Position numbers and translations under genes: made by a program
Shown here: in pieces, positions 6,755 to 14,302 of the stretch
How the letters are laid out: each line of letters opens with the position of its first letter
Numbering within the stretch: the first letter of the stretch is position 1
Notes under the pieces: generated by a model
What the model saw: only the letters and a program-made list of their open reading frames with translations
Told to the model about the DNA's origin: nothing
The model's database searches: none
From: a bacterium
GTDB lineage: Bacteria; Oederibacteriota; CAKKQC01
Assembly: GCA_919901855.1 (NCBI GenBank)
Contig: CAKKQC010000046.1
Coordinates: forward strand, 1 to 18,541
Direction of reading: 5' to 3'
DNA length: 18,541 bases

Positions 6755-7605
6755 GCGGCATCAAGGTATGTCTCGACGGCCGCATCCTGCCGCTGGTCCG
6801 CGCCCGGGTGCCCGTGTTCGACCGGGGCCTGCTCTTCGGGGACGGGATCTACGAGACGCTCCGCTCATACGGCGGCCGGCGGTTCCGGGAGGCCGACCAC
6901 TTCCACCGGCTGGCCGCGTCGGCGCGGCGGCTCGGGTTCCGCCTGCCCGTTTCCGCGGCGATGCTCGCGCGCGAGGTGACGCGGACGCTCGCCGCGAACC
7001 GGCTGCGCGACGCCCGGATCCGGATCGTCGTGACCCGGGGGGTGGGGCGTCCCGACCTGTCGGCCGTGACGGCCACGCGGCCGACGCGGCTGGTCTACGC
7101 CCTGCCGTACGCACCGCCCTCGGCGGTGACGTATCGCGACGGCGTCCGCGCGATCATCTCGACGGTCGTGCGCAACGACCGGCGGTCGGTCGACCCCGCG
7201 ATCAAGACGACCAGCCTCCTGAACAGCCTGTTCGCGGCCAGGGGAGCGGCGCGCGCCGGGGCGCGGGAGGCGATCATGCTCAACCCGCAGGGGTTCGTTA
7301 CGGAGGCGGCCTCCGCCAACGTCTTCTGGGTGAAAGACGGGGTGCTCTGCACGCCGTCCCTGGACTGCGGCATCCTGGAGGGCGTGACCCGCGGGGTCGT
7401 GCTCGGGCTGGCCCGCCGTCTCGGGATCCCGGTCCGGGAATCGCGGTTCCGGCCGGCGGCGCTCGAGCGCGCGGATGAGGCGTTCGTGACCGCGAGCACG
7501 ATCGAGATCCTGCCGCTCGCGAGCCTCGGCCACCGCCGGTATCCCGCCGCGCGCCCGGTGACCGCCACGCTCGCGCTCGCGTACCGCGCCCTCGTGGGGG
7601 CCTGA
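6751..7605 (+). CDS. pabC: Class IV aminotransferase, probable aminodeoxychorismate lyase
   Basis: The 284-residue protein is a fold-type IV PLP enzyme. It has the N-terminal FDRGLLFGDGIYETLR block (23-38), the PLP lysine Lys152 in AIKTTSLLN and the EAIMLNPQGFVTEAASANVFW block with Glu185. It also has the GILEGVTRGVV segment and a C-terminal EAFVTASTIEILPL. The class includes PabC, branched-chain aminotransferase (IlvE) and D-amino-acid transaminase. The IKTTSLLNSL motif also resembles IlvE-like proteins, so sequence alone does not settle the substrate. Context favours PabC: its ATG overlaps the pabB stop by four bases, and a PabC would release pyruvate from aminodeoxychorismate to give p-aminobenzoate. 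The downstream tRNA nucleotidyltransferase gene starts two bases after its stop. The frame is open upstream to 6565, but the family N-terminus begins at the ATG used here. Confidence 0.85.
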   Translation: MSGIKVCLDGRILPLVRARVPVFDRGLLFGDGIYETLRSYGGRRFREADHFHRLAASARRLGFRLPVSAAMLAREVTRTLAANRLRDARIRIVVTRGVGRPDLSAVTATRPTRLVYALPYAPPSAVTYRDGVRAIISTVVRNDRRSVDPAIKTTSLLNSLFAARGAARAGAREAIMLNPQGFVTEAASANVFWVKDGVLCTPSLDCGILEGVTRGVVLGLARRLGIPVRESRFRPAALERADEAFVTASTIEILPLASLGHRRYPAARPVTATLALAYRALVGA

Positions 7606-7607
7606 CC

Positions 7608-8909
7608 GTGGCCGAAGCACCTGTCACAGCGGATCTCTCGCGGCTGCCGGCGGACACCGTCACCCTCCTGCGGCGGCTCGGCGCCCTCGCCCGGGAGCGG
7701 GGCACCGACGTCTACCTCGTGGGCGGACTCGTCCGCGACCTGCTGCTCGACGTTGGCAGCGTCGATCTCGACGTGGCCGTGGTTGGCGACGGGCCCGCGT
7801 TCGCGCGGCGCGCCTCCGAGGCCCTGGGCGGCACGCTGGTGGTCCACGAGCGGTTCATGACGTCCACCGTGACCCTCGAGGATCACACGCTGATCGACGT
7901 GGCAACGGCGCGGACCGAGACCTACGAGCGGTCCGGCGCCCTGCCCCGGGTGAAGCCGGCCCCGATCGACGCGGATCTGCGCCGGCGCGACTTCACGGTG
8001 AACGCCATGGCCCTCCAGCTCGCCCCGGCGGCGTTCGGGGTCCTCCTGGACCCCTTCGGCGGGGCGGCGGACCTCGCGGCCCGGCGGCTGCGCATCCTGC
8101 ACGACCGGAGCTTCCTCGACGACCCGACGCGCATCCTGCGCATGGCCCGGTTCGCGGCGCGGCTCGAGTTCGGGCTCGAGGACGGAACCGCCGCCCGGCT
8201 TGCCGAGGCGCTCGAGGGCCGGGCGTTCGAGTTCGTCTCCGGCGACCGCCTCCGCGAGGAGATCTACCTGGGGCTCAACGAGCTGGAGCCGGCTGCCGTG
8301 TTCGGGCGGCTCGAGGCGTGGGGCGCGCTGGACACCCTCCTGCCGGGGGCTTCCCCCGGAGGCGATCTCGCCGAGCTCGAGGAGCTGGCCGGCCGCCTCA
8401 TCGCCCTCTGCGAGAAGGGCGCTACGTGGGACCCCTCGGCCCTGCGCCTGCTCCTGCTCATGCGCAGCGCCCTGCCGCCGGCCCTCGACGCCGCGGCGCG
8501 AAAGCTCAACCTGCCGCCGTCGTCCCGCGAGGTGCTGAAGTACGCCCCGCGTCTCCCGGAACTCGCGCGGGCCGCCGAGGCCGCCGAGAAGCTGTCCAAC
8601 GTGCACAAGGTGCTCCGCGGAATGCCGCTCGAGGTCCAGCTCGCGGTCCTCGTCTTCGTCGGACCCCCCGAAGCCCGGGAGCGCGTGTTCACGTACCTGC
8701 GCGGCGGCCGGGGGCTCGCGCCCGAACTCACGGGCGACGACCTCCAGGCCATGGGCTACGCGCAGGGCCCGGGACTCAAGCCGATCCTGGAGGGCCTCGT
8801 CGAGGCGCGGCTGGACGGCGCCGTGCACAACCGGCGCGACGAGGAACGCTGGGTCCGCGAGCATTTCCCCCGTCCGCCCCTCGCCCCCTCCGACCCCAGC
8901 GCGAACTAG
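7608..8909 (+). CDS. CCA tRNA nucleotidyltransferase / poly(A) polymerase family protein
   Basis: This 433-residue class II nucleotidyltransferase has the LVGGLVRDLLL glycine motif (37-47), the catalytic DLD pair Asp53/Asp55 (VDLDVAVVG), the RRRDFTVNAMA block (125-135) and DDPTRILRMARFAARL (171-186) of the nucleotide-binding neck domain. The C-terminal part has a helical body and a GPGLKPILEGLVEARLDG signature near the end, as in bacterial CCA-adding, CC-adding or A-adding enzymes. I see no HD phosphohydrolase motif. It would build or repair the tRNA 3' CCA end, or partly so; whether it is a full CCA enzyme or one of a CC/A pair cannot be told, so no symbol is given. GTG 7608 lies two bases after the pabC stop, indicating co-transcription with the folate genes; only a weak GGGGG precedes it. 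Confidence 0.9.
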   Translation: MAEAPVTADLSRLPADTVTLLRRLGALARERGTDVYLVGGLVRDLLLDVGSVDLDVAVVGDGPAFARRASEALGGTLVVHERFMTSTVTLEDHTLIDVATARTETYERSGALPRVKPAPIDADLRRRDFTVNAMALQLAPAAFGVLLDPFGGAADLAARRLRILHDRSFLDDPTRILRMARFAARLEFGLEDGTAARLAEALEGRAFEFVSGDRLREEIYLGLNELEPAAVFGRLEAWGALDTLLPGASPGGDLAELEELAGRLIALCEKGATWDPSALRLLLLMRSALPPALDAAARKLNLPPSSREVLKYAPRLPELARAAEAAEKLSNVHKVLRGMPLEVQLAVLVFVGPPEARERVFTYLRGGRGLAPELTGDDLQAMGYAQGPGLKPILEGLVEARLDGAVHNRRDEERWVREHFPRPPLAPSDPSAN

Positions 8910-8936
8910 GAACACCCGTGCGGACCCGGCGGAGCG

Positions 8937-8945
8937 TGGTACGAT
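8937..8945 (+). promoter_or_regulatory. Extended -10-like box (TGGTACGAT) for the TPR gene
   Basis: TGG-TACGAT is a TGn-extended -10 element in the 45-base gap after the nucleotidyltransferase gene. It ends nine bases before the ATG at 8955, the same distance as the TACAAT box before the lipoprotein ATG. No Shine-Dalgarno sequence lies between, so the transcript may be leaderless. No -35 is visible. Confidence 0.4.
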
Positions 8946-8954
8946 CGGGACGAC

Positions 8955-9842
8955 ATGGCGGAAGCGCGTTCCGTATCTCCCCAGCCGGTCGCCGCGGGCC
9001 CGGCGCATGAGCCGGTCAAGGCCGCGCTCGGGCGCGAGGATGCCCTCTTCTCCGGGCGCCGCTACGCGGACGCCCTCGGGCTCCTGACGGACCTCCTCGC
9101 CCGCGCCGACCTCACCTCCCGCCAGCGGTTCGAGGCGTTGTGGCGCAAGGCCGAGGTCCTCGAGCGGCTCCTCAAGCCCCGGCAGGCCGTCGCGCTCCTG
9201 CGCGAGATCAGCCGCGCCTACCCGGACGAGGCGCTCGGCCATTCGCTCCTCGGCGAGTACCTCTACCGCGTCTGCGACGACGGGCCGGGGGCGCTGCGGG
9301 CGCTCAACCGGGCGCTCCGCGTCGCCCCGAAGGACCCGGACTCGCTCTGGTGGAAGGGCCAGGTGTACCACCTCGGGTTCGCGGACCTCCGGCGCGCCCG
9401 CCGCGCCTACCTCGAGGCGCTCGAAGCCGACCCCGCGTACGACCCGGCGATGGACTCCCTCGCCTCCATCTGCGAGGCGGAGGGAAAGTGGATCGAGGCG
9501 ATCGACTGGCGCAAGCGGCACTTCCGGCAGACGCGCAGCACCGGGGACCTGACCGGCCTCGCGGACCTGTACCTGCGGCTCGGCCATGCCCCCGCGGCGA
9601 TGAAGTACGCGCGCTCGGCGGTCCGGCGGTCGCCCCGGCAAGCCGCCGCGTGGCTCCACTTCGCCAAGGCCCACGCGGCGGGCGTCCGTCCGGGGCGCGC
9701 GGTCGAGGGGCTCCGCCGGTTCGCCCGGCTGGCCACCCCGGAGGCCGGGCCGTTCCTCACTAGCCGTGATTTCGGCCTATTGGAGCCCATCCTGGGCCTG
9801 CCCGAGGTCCGCGCCCTTCTGCCCCGCCTGCCGGTGCAATAG
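8955..9842 (+). CDS. Tetratricopeptide-repeat protein
   Basis: The 295-residue protein is almost wholly alpha-helical with several degenerate TPR units: GRRYADALGLLTDLL (about 34-48), LERLLKPRQAVALLREI (about 72-88), GEYLYRVCDDGPGALRALNRAL (about 99-120), GFADLRRARRAYLEALEADP (about 139-158) and later copies to about residue 245. TPR domains mediate protein-protein contacts; no catalytic motif is present. There is no signal peptide or membrane segment, so it is probably cytoplasmic. It starts at ATG 8955 with a -10-like box nine bases upstream and no Shine-Dalgarno sequence. A secreted YbjN-like protein is encoded 83 bases downstream from what appears to be a separate promoter. The partner is unknown. 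Confidence 0.85.
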   Translation: MAEARSVSPQPVAAGPAHEPVKAALGREDALFSGRRYADALGLLTDLLARADLTSRQRFEALWRKAEVLERLLKPRQAVALLREISRAYPDEALGHSLLGEYLYRVCDDGPGALRALNRALRVAPKDPDSLWWKGQVYHLGFADLRRARRAYLEALEADPAYDPAMDSLASICEAEGKWIEAIDWRKRHFRQTRSTGDLTGLADLYLRLGHAPAAMKYARSAVRRSPRQAAAWLHFAKAHAAGVRPGRAVEGLRRFARLATPEAGPFLTSRDFGLLEPILGLPEVRALLPRLPVQ

Positions 9843-9857
9843 CCACCCCGGCTGGCA

Positions 9858-9863
9858 TAGAAT
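9858..9863 (+). promoter_or_regulatory. Candidate -10 box (TAGAAT) for the secreted YbjN-like gene
   Basis: TAGAAT lies in the 83-base gap between the TPR gene and the next start and differs from TATAAT at one position. The hexamer 17 bases upstream (TGCAAT) is a poor -35. It would give a 5' leader of about 55 bases ending in a strong AAGGAGG ribosome-binding site. Confidence 0.4.
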
Positions 9864-9925
9864 AGGCCCACCCGCCACCGGCCGGGTCAGACCAGGGGAG
9901 CGCCGGCATCATGAAGGAGGAGACG

Positions 9926-10507
9926 ATGGAGAGACGGACATGGACCCGCGGCGCCGTCGCCGCGCTCGCGATGGCTACCGTCCTCGTCTTCGGGATCTCA
10001 CGGCCCTCGCTGGCCGGCGGGCCCGGGGCGGCGGGCGTCGAGAAGCTGCTCAAGAACTGCGGCCTCAAGTACAACTGGGACGACGAGAACAAGATCGGCA
10101 CGGTCGGGTTCAGCGACTTCGACTACACGTGCTCGAAGAAGGTCCTCGTCTACGCGAACAACGACGCCGAGGGGTACTACGTGATCCTGAACCTCTGCCT
10201 CGTCGACAAGGGCGCGGGCTACGGGTTCTCGGCCGAGTTCCTGAAGAAGTGCATGGAGATCAACAACTCGCTGGCCGTGCTCCGGCTCGGGCTCAACTCG
10301 AAGCAGGGCCGCATCTATGCCACGTTCGGCGTGGACATGAGCGACCTGCCGGCGGCGATCCTCAAGGACTACATCATGCTGATCGCCAAGCGCGGGGACG
10401 AGGTGGCCAAGGACCTCAACGCCGCCCTCAGCGGTGGCAGCAGCGAAGGCAGCTCGGGGTCGTCGAGCGGATCCTCTTCCGGCGGCGGCAACGAGTGGAA
10501 CAAGTAG
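9926..10507 (+). CDS. Secreted YbjN-like protein with Ser/Gly-rich tail
   Basis: The 193-residue protein has a Sec signal peptide: basic MERRTWTRG, a hydrophobic core to about residue 24, and a cleavage site after SLA (residue 30). The mature domain (about 33-165) contains four cysteines (45, 69, 91, 109) and alternates helix and strand in a way that resembles the YbjN/CesT-chaperone fold (GRIYATFGVDMSDLP near 128-142). This is a suspected, not proven, match. The C-terminus is a low-complexity Ser/Gly tail (about 169-188) ending NEWNK. I chose ATG 9926 because AAGGAGG sits five bases upstream; an in-frame ATG at 9911 has no such site and would overlap it. The protein is probably periplasmic or extracellular, its cysteines perhaps disulfide-bonded. 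Its function is unknown. Confidence 0.75.
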   Translation: MERRTWTRGAVAALAMATVLVFGISRPSLAGGPGAAGVEKLLKNCGLKYNWDDENKIGTVGFSDFDYTCSKKVLVYANNDAEGYYVILNLCLVDKGAGYGFSAEFLKKCMEINNSLAVLRLGLNSKQGRIYATFGVDMSDLPAAILKDYIMLIAKRGDEVAKDLNAALSGGSSEGSSGSSSGSSSGGGNEWNK

Positions 10508-10542
10508 CCGTCACGGCATAAGCACGCGTCAAGCGTGACGGC
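10507..10542 (+). promoter_or_regulatory. Alternative hairpins spanning the DMT gene start
   Basis: GCCGTCACG (10507-10515) pairs perfectly with CGTGACGGC (10534-10542). The second arm contains the GTG start (10535-10537) of the DMT gene. The same AGCGTG segment can instead pair with CACGC upstream (10523-10527) or with CACGCT downstream (10542-10547). These three pairings are mutually exclusive. The first begins just at the stop codon of the secreted-protein gene, so it could act as that gene's 3' stem or control translation of the transporter. No T-run follows. Confidence 0.45.
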
Positions 10543-11539
10543 ACGCTGGGCGGGCCCACGGCCCCGCCCGGCTCGGGGGGCGATCCGGCGTGGCCGGGTC
10601 GCCCTCGCGTTTTTGGCGGTCTGCGTCGTCTGGGGCACCACCTTCCTCGCCATCAAGACCGGGCTCGCGTGGCTGCCCCCCCTTACCCTCGGCGGCGCCC
10701 AGTGCGGAATCGCTGGGTTACTCCTGCTCGCGTGGCTGGCGGCGCGCGGCGGCCTCGTCCTCGACGCCAGGGACATCCGCCGGGGCATTGTCGCCGGCGC
10801 CCTCTTCTTCCCGTTCGGGAACGGCATGGTGTTCGCCGGGACGGACCGGGTGCCCTCGGGGCTCGCCGCGCTCCTCGTCGCCACGATCCCGCTCTTCACC
10901 GCCATCTTCGGATGGACGACGGGGTACCTGTCCCGGCCGGGGTGGGGACAGGGGCTGGGGCTCGCGCTCGGGCTGGGCGGCGTCGCGTGGCTGGCGGGAC
11001 CCTTCGGTCCCGGGGGACCTCTCGGTCCCGCGGACCCCCGCGTGCCGTGCGGACTGGATCCCGCCGGGGCTCTTCTCCTGCTCGCCGGGTCCGCATGCTG
11101 GGGCGTCGGGAGCATCTACACGGGGCCGGCGGCTCCGCCCACGCGGTCCTCGCCGCTCGCGCGGGCCGCAGTGCAGGTCTTTGGCGGCGGGATCCTCATG
11201 CTCGCGGCCGGCGGCGCGACGGGAGAGTGGGGGCGGATCCGGTGGGATCAGATGACGGTGGCGACGGTGGGGTCGCTCGCGTACCTGATCGTGTTCGGCT
11301 CCCTCGTCGCGTTCGTCAGCTACACGTACCTCCTCTCCGTGGCCGACGCCGGGTGGGCGTCCACGTACGCGCTCGTGAATCCCGTGGTTGCGCTCTTCGT
11401 GGGCTGGTGGCTGGCGGGGGAGGCATTGTCCCTCCGCACCGTCGCGGCCGCGGCCGTCATCATCGCCGGCGTCGCCCTGCTCACGCTGGTGGAAGGCCCC
11501 CGGGCGGGTGGAGGTCCGTCCGGACGCCGGGCGGAGTAG
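10535..11539 (+). CDS. EamA/DMT-family transporter
   Basis: This 334-residue integral membrane protein has about ten hydrophobic segments in two homologous halves, as in EamA (drug/metabolite) exporters. The first membrane helix, ALAFLAVCVVWGTTFLAIK (about 23-41), has the family's WG-x-x-F motif, and the second half repeats it less clearly (SACWGVGSIYTG, about 186-197). A late segment, ALVNPVVALFVGWWLAGE (about 285-302), is typical of the second EamA repeat. The substrate is unknown; relatives export amino acids, sugars or metabolites. GTG 10535 is the only usable in-frame start and has no Shine-Dalgarno sequence; it is buried in potential hairpins. The linker between the halves is unusually rich in Gly/Pro (about residues 154-170) and encoded by a tandem 18-base repeat. 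It is separated from the AIPR gene by 22 bases. Confidence 0.88.
   Translation: MTARWAGPRPRPARGAIRRGRVALAFLAVCVVWGTTFLAIKTGLAWLPPLTLGGAQCGIAGLLLLAWLAARGGLVLDARDIRRGIVAGALFFPFGNGMVFAGTDRVPSGLAALLVATIPLFTAIFGWTTGYLSRPGWGQGLGLALGLGGVAWLAGPFGPGGPLGPADPRVPCGLDPAGALLLLAGSACWGVGSIYTGPAAPPTRSSPLARAAVQVFGGGILMLAAGGATGEWGRIRWDQMTVATVGSLAYLIVFGSLVAFVSYTYLLSVADAGWASTYALVNPVVALFVGWWLAGEALSLRTVAAAAVIIAGVALLTLVEGPRAGGGPSGRRAE
10996..11032 (+). repeat. Tandem 18-base repeats forming twin hairpins in the DMT gene
   Basis: Two adjacent 18-base copies (10997-11014 and 11015-11032) differ at three positions. Each contains GGGACC-(4 bases)-GGTCCC, loops CTTC and TCTC, so two 6-bp stems stand side by side. They encode the Gly/Pro-rich linker GPFGPGGPLGPADP between the two EamA halves. 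A local duplication is the simplest origin. Confidence 0.7.
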
Positions 11540-11561
11540 GATGGGGACCGGAGGTCCACCC

Positions 11562-13334
11562 ATGGCCGAGATCACGCTGAAGGAACTCGAGGCGGCGCAT
11601 GCGGCACTATCCCCGTCCCGCGGCGGCACGCCGGCCGACTACCTCGGGGTCGTGTACCTCGAGCGCACGTTCGTCCTGCCGCGCGAGGCGGCCGTCCAGG
11701 CCGTCGCGATCGGACCCGCCGAGCACGGGATCAACGGGTTCCACGCGGACCCCTCCTTCGGGAACCTCTACCTCTTCCGGTTCGAGTGGGCGGCCAAGCC
11801 CGGGTGCTTCCTCGTGCCGTTCCAGCAGATGGTCGAGACCGGGCTGGACCGCATCTTCGGGGCCGACCCGCCGGGCATCGCGCCCGACGATTTCCTCATC
11901 AGGCTCCGGAGCCGTCTCCTCGAGGTCCAGGGCGCGACCCAGCGGGTTTTCGTTCATCTGGTGTTCAACGGCGATCCCTCGGCGGCCGAGCGGCGGGCCG
12001 TCTATGGGCGGCTCCGCGAGGAGCTGGAGAACAAGAAGTACCTCCTGGACCGGTTCTTCGGCCACCCGGTCACCATGGTCTTCCAGTTTCGCTCCGCCGG
12101 GGGCGAGATGCTCGGCGCGCCCGCGCACCAGAAGGTCACGCACGTCTACCCGGTCCGGTTCGCGAAGAGCCTCGAGCACCACGGGCCGGAGGGCGAGGTC
12201 ATGCGCGTGGGGTTCGCGCGGCTCACGGACCTGCACGCGATGTTCAAGGGCATGGGGGTCCGGTTCCTGGAGACGAACATCCGCGCGCTGCTGTCGGGCG
12301 AGACCGCGACGAACCGGTCGCTGGCCGCCGCGCTGGAGCGGATCGTGCTCACGGGGGACCGCGACCCCCTCGTGTTCGCCTTCGACCACAATGGGGTCAC
12401 CCTGTGCGCGGAAAAGGCGGAGGCGGCGTCCGGGGGGCTGACGCTCACGGAGCCCCGGCTCCTGAACGGCGCCCAGACGCTGGCCACGTTCGACCGGTTC
12501 CTCGCGCGCTGGGCCGGGGACGGGCGGCTCGCGGTCCGGCGACCCCAGCTCGAGGAGCTCACGGTCCTGTGCAAGATCATCACGGACGCGGGGAGTGACT
12601 TCCTCCTGCACGTGACGCTGAACAACAACCGCCAGAACCCGGTCAAGCCATGGAACCTGCACGCGAACGACCTCATCCAGCTCGAGCTCCAGGACAAGTT
12701 CGCCGAGGAGCTCGGCGTCTACTACGAGCGGCAGGAGAAGGCCTTCGCCGCGCTGTCCGAGGAGGCCCTCGAGGGGCTCGAGGTTAAGGACACGAAGGCG
12801 CTCGAGCTCCTGCGGCTCGCGCAGACGTTCCTGGCCGTGGACGGCGACCTCGAGCAGATGTCCAGGCTCCAGGAGGTCTTCGAGGACGAGGCCGCGTATC
12901 GCGAGGTCTTCCATCCGAAGCGTCTCCAGGCCGACGCCCGGGCGATCCTCCTGTGCTACAAGATCCACCTCCGGCTCCCGCGGCTGATCCGCGACATCCA
13001 GGAACGCGGCGAGAAGAAGTGGGCGTACCTGCGGCGCGCCCGGAACCTGGTCTGGGCGCTACTGGCGCAGGGCGTGCTCAACGAGCCGGACCTCGAGGGG
13101 CTTAGGGCCAAGTATGGCCTCAAGCTCGGGATGGAGGCGGGGTTCACGGACCTGCTCGCCGGGCTCGCGACCAACCGTGTCCGGCTCGCGATCGCGGCCG
13201 CGGTCGAGGAGGGGACCTGGGCCGCCGCGCTGGCCGAGGAACGCTACGGGTTCCTGCGCACGAACGCCGTCTACGAGGCGTGCCTCAAGGTCGCCAAGGA
13301 CCGTTGGGGCTGGGCCCGCAAGACCCTGCCCTGA
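11562..13334 (+). CDS. AIPR-family (abortive infection phage resistance) protein
   Basis: The 590-residue protein matches the AIPR family linked to abortive phage infection. Characteristic blocks are KGMGVRFLETNIR (229-241), a FAFDHNGVTL motif (272-281) replacing the common 'NNGIT' form, LNGAQT (301-306), NNNRQNPV (354-361), then NDLIQLELQDKF and GVYYERQ (369-391). The N-terminal part (about 54-101) resembles the nuclease-like PD-(D/E)XK-type segment of such proteins (GFHADPSFGNLYLFRFEW), though key acidic/lysine positions seem altered. ATG 11562 is chosen because GGAGGT lies six bases upstream; ATG 11541 is less well placed. A TAGGAT hexamer (11537-11542) overlapping the DMT stop could be its -10. 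Neighbours are a transporter and an SDR, not restriction or other defence genes, so a defence role is uncertain. Confidence 0.82.
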   Translation: MAEITLKELEAAHAALSPSRGGTPADYLGVVYLERTFVLPREAAVQAVAIGPAEHGINGFHADPSFGNLYLFRFEWAAKPGCFLVPFQQMVETGLDRIFGADPPGIAPDDFLIRLRSRLLEVQGATQRVFVHLVFNGDPSAAERRAVYGRLREELENKKYLLDRFFGHPVTMVFQFRSAGGEMLGAPAHQKVTHVYPVRFAKSLEHHGPEGEVMRVGFARLTDLHAMFKGMGVRFLETNIRALLSGETATNRSLAAALERIVLTGDRDPLVFAFDHNGVTLCAEKAEAASGGLTLTEPRLLNGAQTLATFDRFLARWAGDGRLAVRRPQLEELTVLCKIITDAGSDFLLHVTLNNNRQNPVKPWNLHANDLIQLELQDKFAEELGVYYERQEKAFAALSEEALEGLEVKDTKALELLRLAQTFLAVDGDLEQMSRLQEVFEDEAAYREVFHPKRLQADARAILLCYKIHLRLPRLIRDIQERGEKKWAYLRRARNLVWALLAQGVLNEPDLEGLRAKYGLKLGMEAGFTDLLAGLATNRVRLAIAAAVEEGTWAAALAEERYGFLRTNAVYEACLKVAKDRWGWARKTLP

Positions 13335-13336
13335 CC

Positions 13337-14302
13337 TTGGGGACATCCTTCGGATCAACGGATTCCCCGCCGGCGAACGCGCGTGCGGACGTTCATGCGG
13401 TCACCGGCGCTTTCGGATTCACCGGCCGGTTCGTGGCCCGGCGTCTGCTCGACGCGGGACTGCGGGTCCGCACGCTCACGAACTCGCGCCCGAAGCCCGA
13501 TCCCTTCGGCGGCCGCCTCGAGGTCCGCCCGCTCGCGTTCGACGATCCCGCCGCGCTGGCGGAGTCGCTTCGCGGCGTCCGGGTACTGCATAACACGTAC
13601 TGGGTCCGGTTCAACCATGCGGGCTTCTCCCACCAGCAGGCCGTGCGCAACACGCTCGCGCTGTTTTCAGCGGCGAAGCAGGCAGGCGTCGAACGGATCG
13701 TGCATGTCAGCATCGCGAACCCATCCGCGGACTCGCCCTTCGAGTACTTCCGGTGCAAGGCCGCGCTCGAGACCGCCCTTGAGGGCTTGGGCGTGCCATA
13801 CGCCATCGTCCGTCCGGCGCTCCTGTTCGGGCCCGGCGACATCCTCATCAACAACATCGCCTGGATGCTCCGGCACCTGCCCGTGCTGGGCATCTTCGGC
13901 GACGGCCGGTACCGGCTCCGGCCCATGCACGTCGACGACATGGCGGCGCTGATGGTGGCGCAGGGGAGCGCGCGGGGGGATATCGTCGTGGATGCCGTGG
14001 GGCCGGAGGCCTTCGCTTACCGGGACCTGGTGAAGATGATCGGGGCTGCGATCGGCCACCGGCGATTGCTCCTCCGGGTCCCGGTCTGGACGGGCCTCCT
14101 CGCCGCCTGGGTCCTGGGGCTGGTCATGCGTGACGTCGTGCTGACCCGGGAGGAGATGGGGGGGTTGATGGCCGGCCTCCTCGACGTTCCGGGTCCCGCG
14201 ACCGGCGCGACCAGGCTCTCGGAATGGGTCCGGGCCAACGCCGCTGACCTGGGGACGCGGTACGCGAGCGAGCTGGCGCGGCGCCGGCCGGGGAAGCCGT
14301 GA
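13337..14302 (+). CDS. NAD(P)-binding atypical SDR (NDUFA9-like epimerase family)
   Basis: This protein of about 321 residues begins its Rossmann fold with VTGAFGFTGRFVARRLL (22-38), the GxxGxxG dinucleotide-binding motif. Further features are HVSIANP (123-129), a YxxxK pair Tyr137/Lys141 (EYFRCK) and VRPALLFGPGD (158-168), as in atypical short-chain dehydrogenases of the NDUFA9/epimerase group. A hydrophobic stretch near the C-terminus (about 235-256, VPVWTGLLAAWVLGLVM) suggests membrane association, as is common in this group. The substrate is unknown. The start is uncertain: TTG 13337, two bases after the AIPR stop, is the nearest; ATG 13280 would overlap AIPR by 55 bases. The stop overlaps the GTG/ATG of the next gene, indicating coupling. 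Confidence 0.82.
   Translation: MGTSFGSTDSPPANARADVHAVTGAFGFTGRFVARRLLDAGLRVRTLTNSRPKPDPFGGRLEVRPLAFDDPAALAESLRGVRVLHNTYWVRFNHAGFSHQQAVRNTLALFSAAKQAGVERIVHVSIANPSADSPFEYFRCKAALETALEGLGVPYAIVRPALLFGPGDILINNIAWMLRHLPVLGIFGDGRYRLRPMHVDDMAALMVAQGSARGDIVVDAVGPEAFAYRDLVKMIGAAIGHRRLLLRVPVWTGLLAAWVLGLVMRDVVLTREEMGGLMAGLLDVPGPATGATRLSEWVRANAADLGTRYASELARRRPGKP

Noticed and set aside
7095-9674. 859-codon minus-strand frame opposite pabC, the nucleotidyltransferase and the TPR gene
   Set aside because: It lies antisense to three recognisable genes, has no known domain and reads as Arg/Gly/Pro/Glu-rich filler.
11537-11542. TAGGAT as a separate promoter for the AIPR gene
   Set aside because: It has no acceptable -35 or extended -10 and overlaps the DMT stop; kept only as a remark in the gene entry.
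13905-13916. GCCGGTACCGGC palindrome in the SDR gene
   Set aside because: A 12-base GC palindrome is expected by chance in sequence of this composition.
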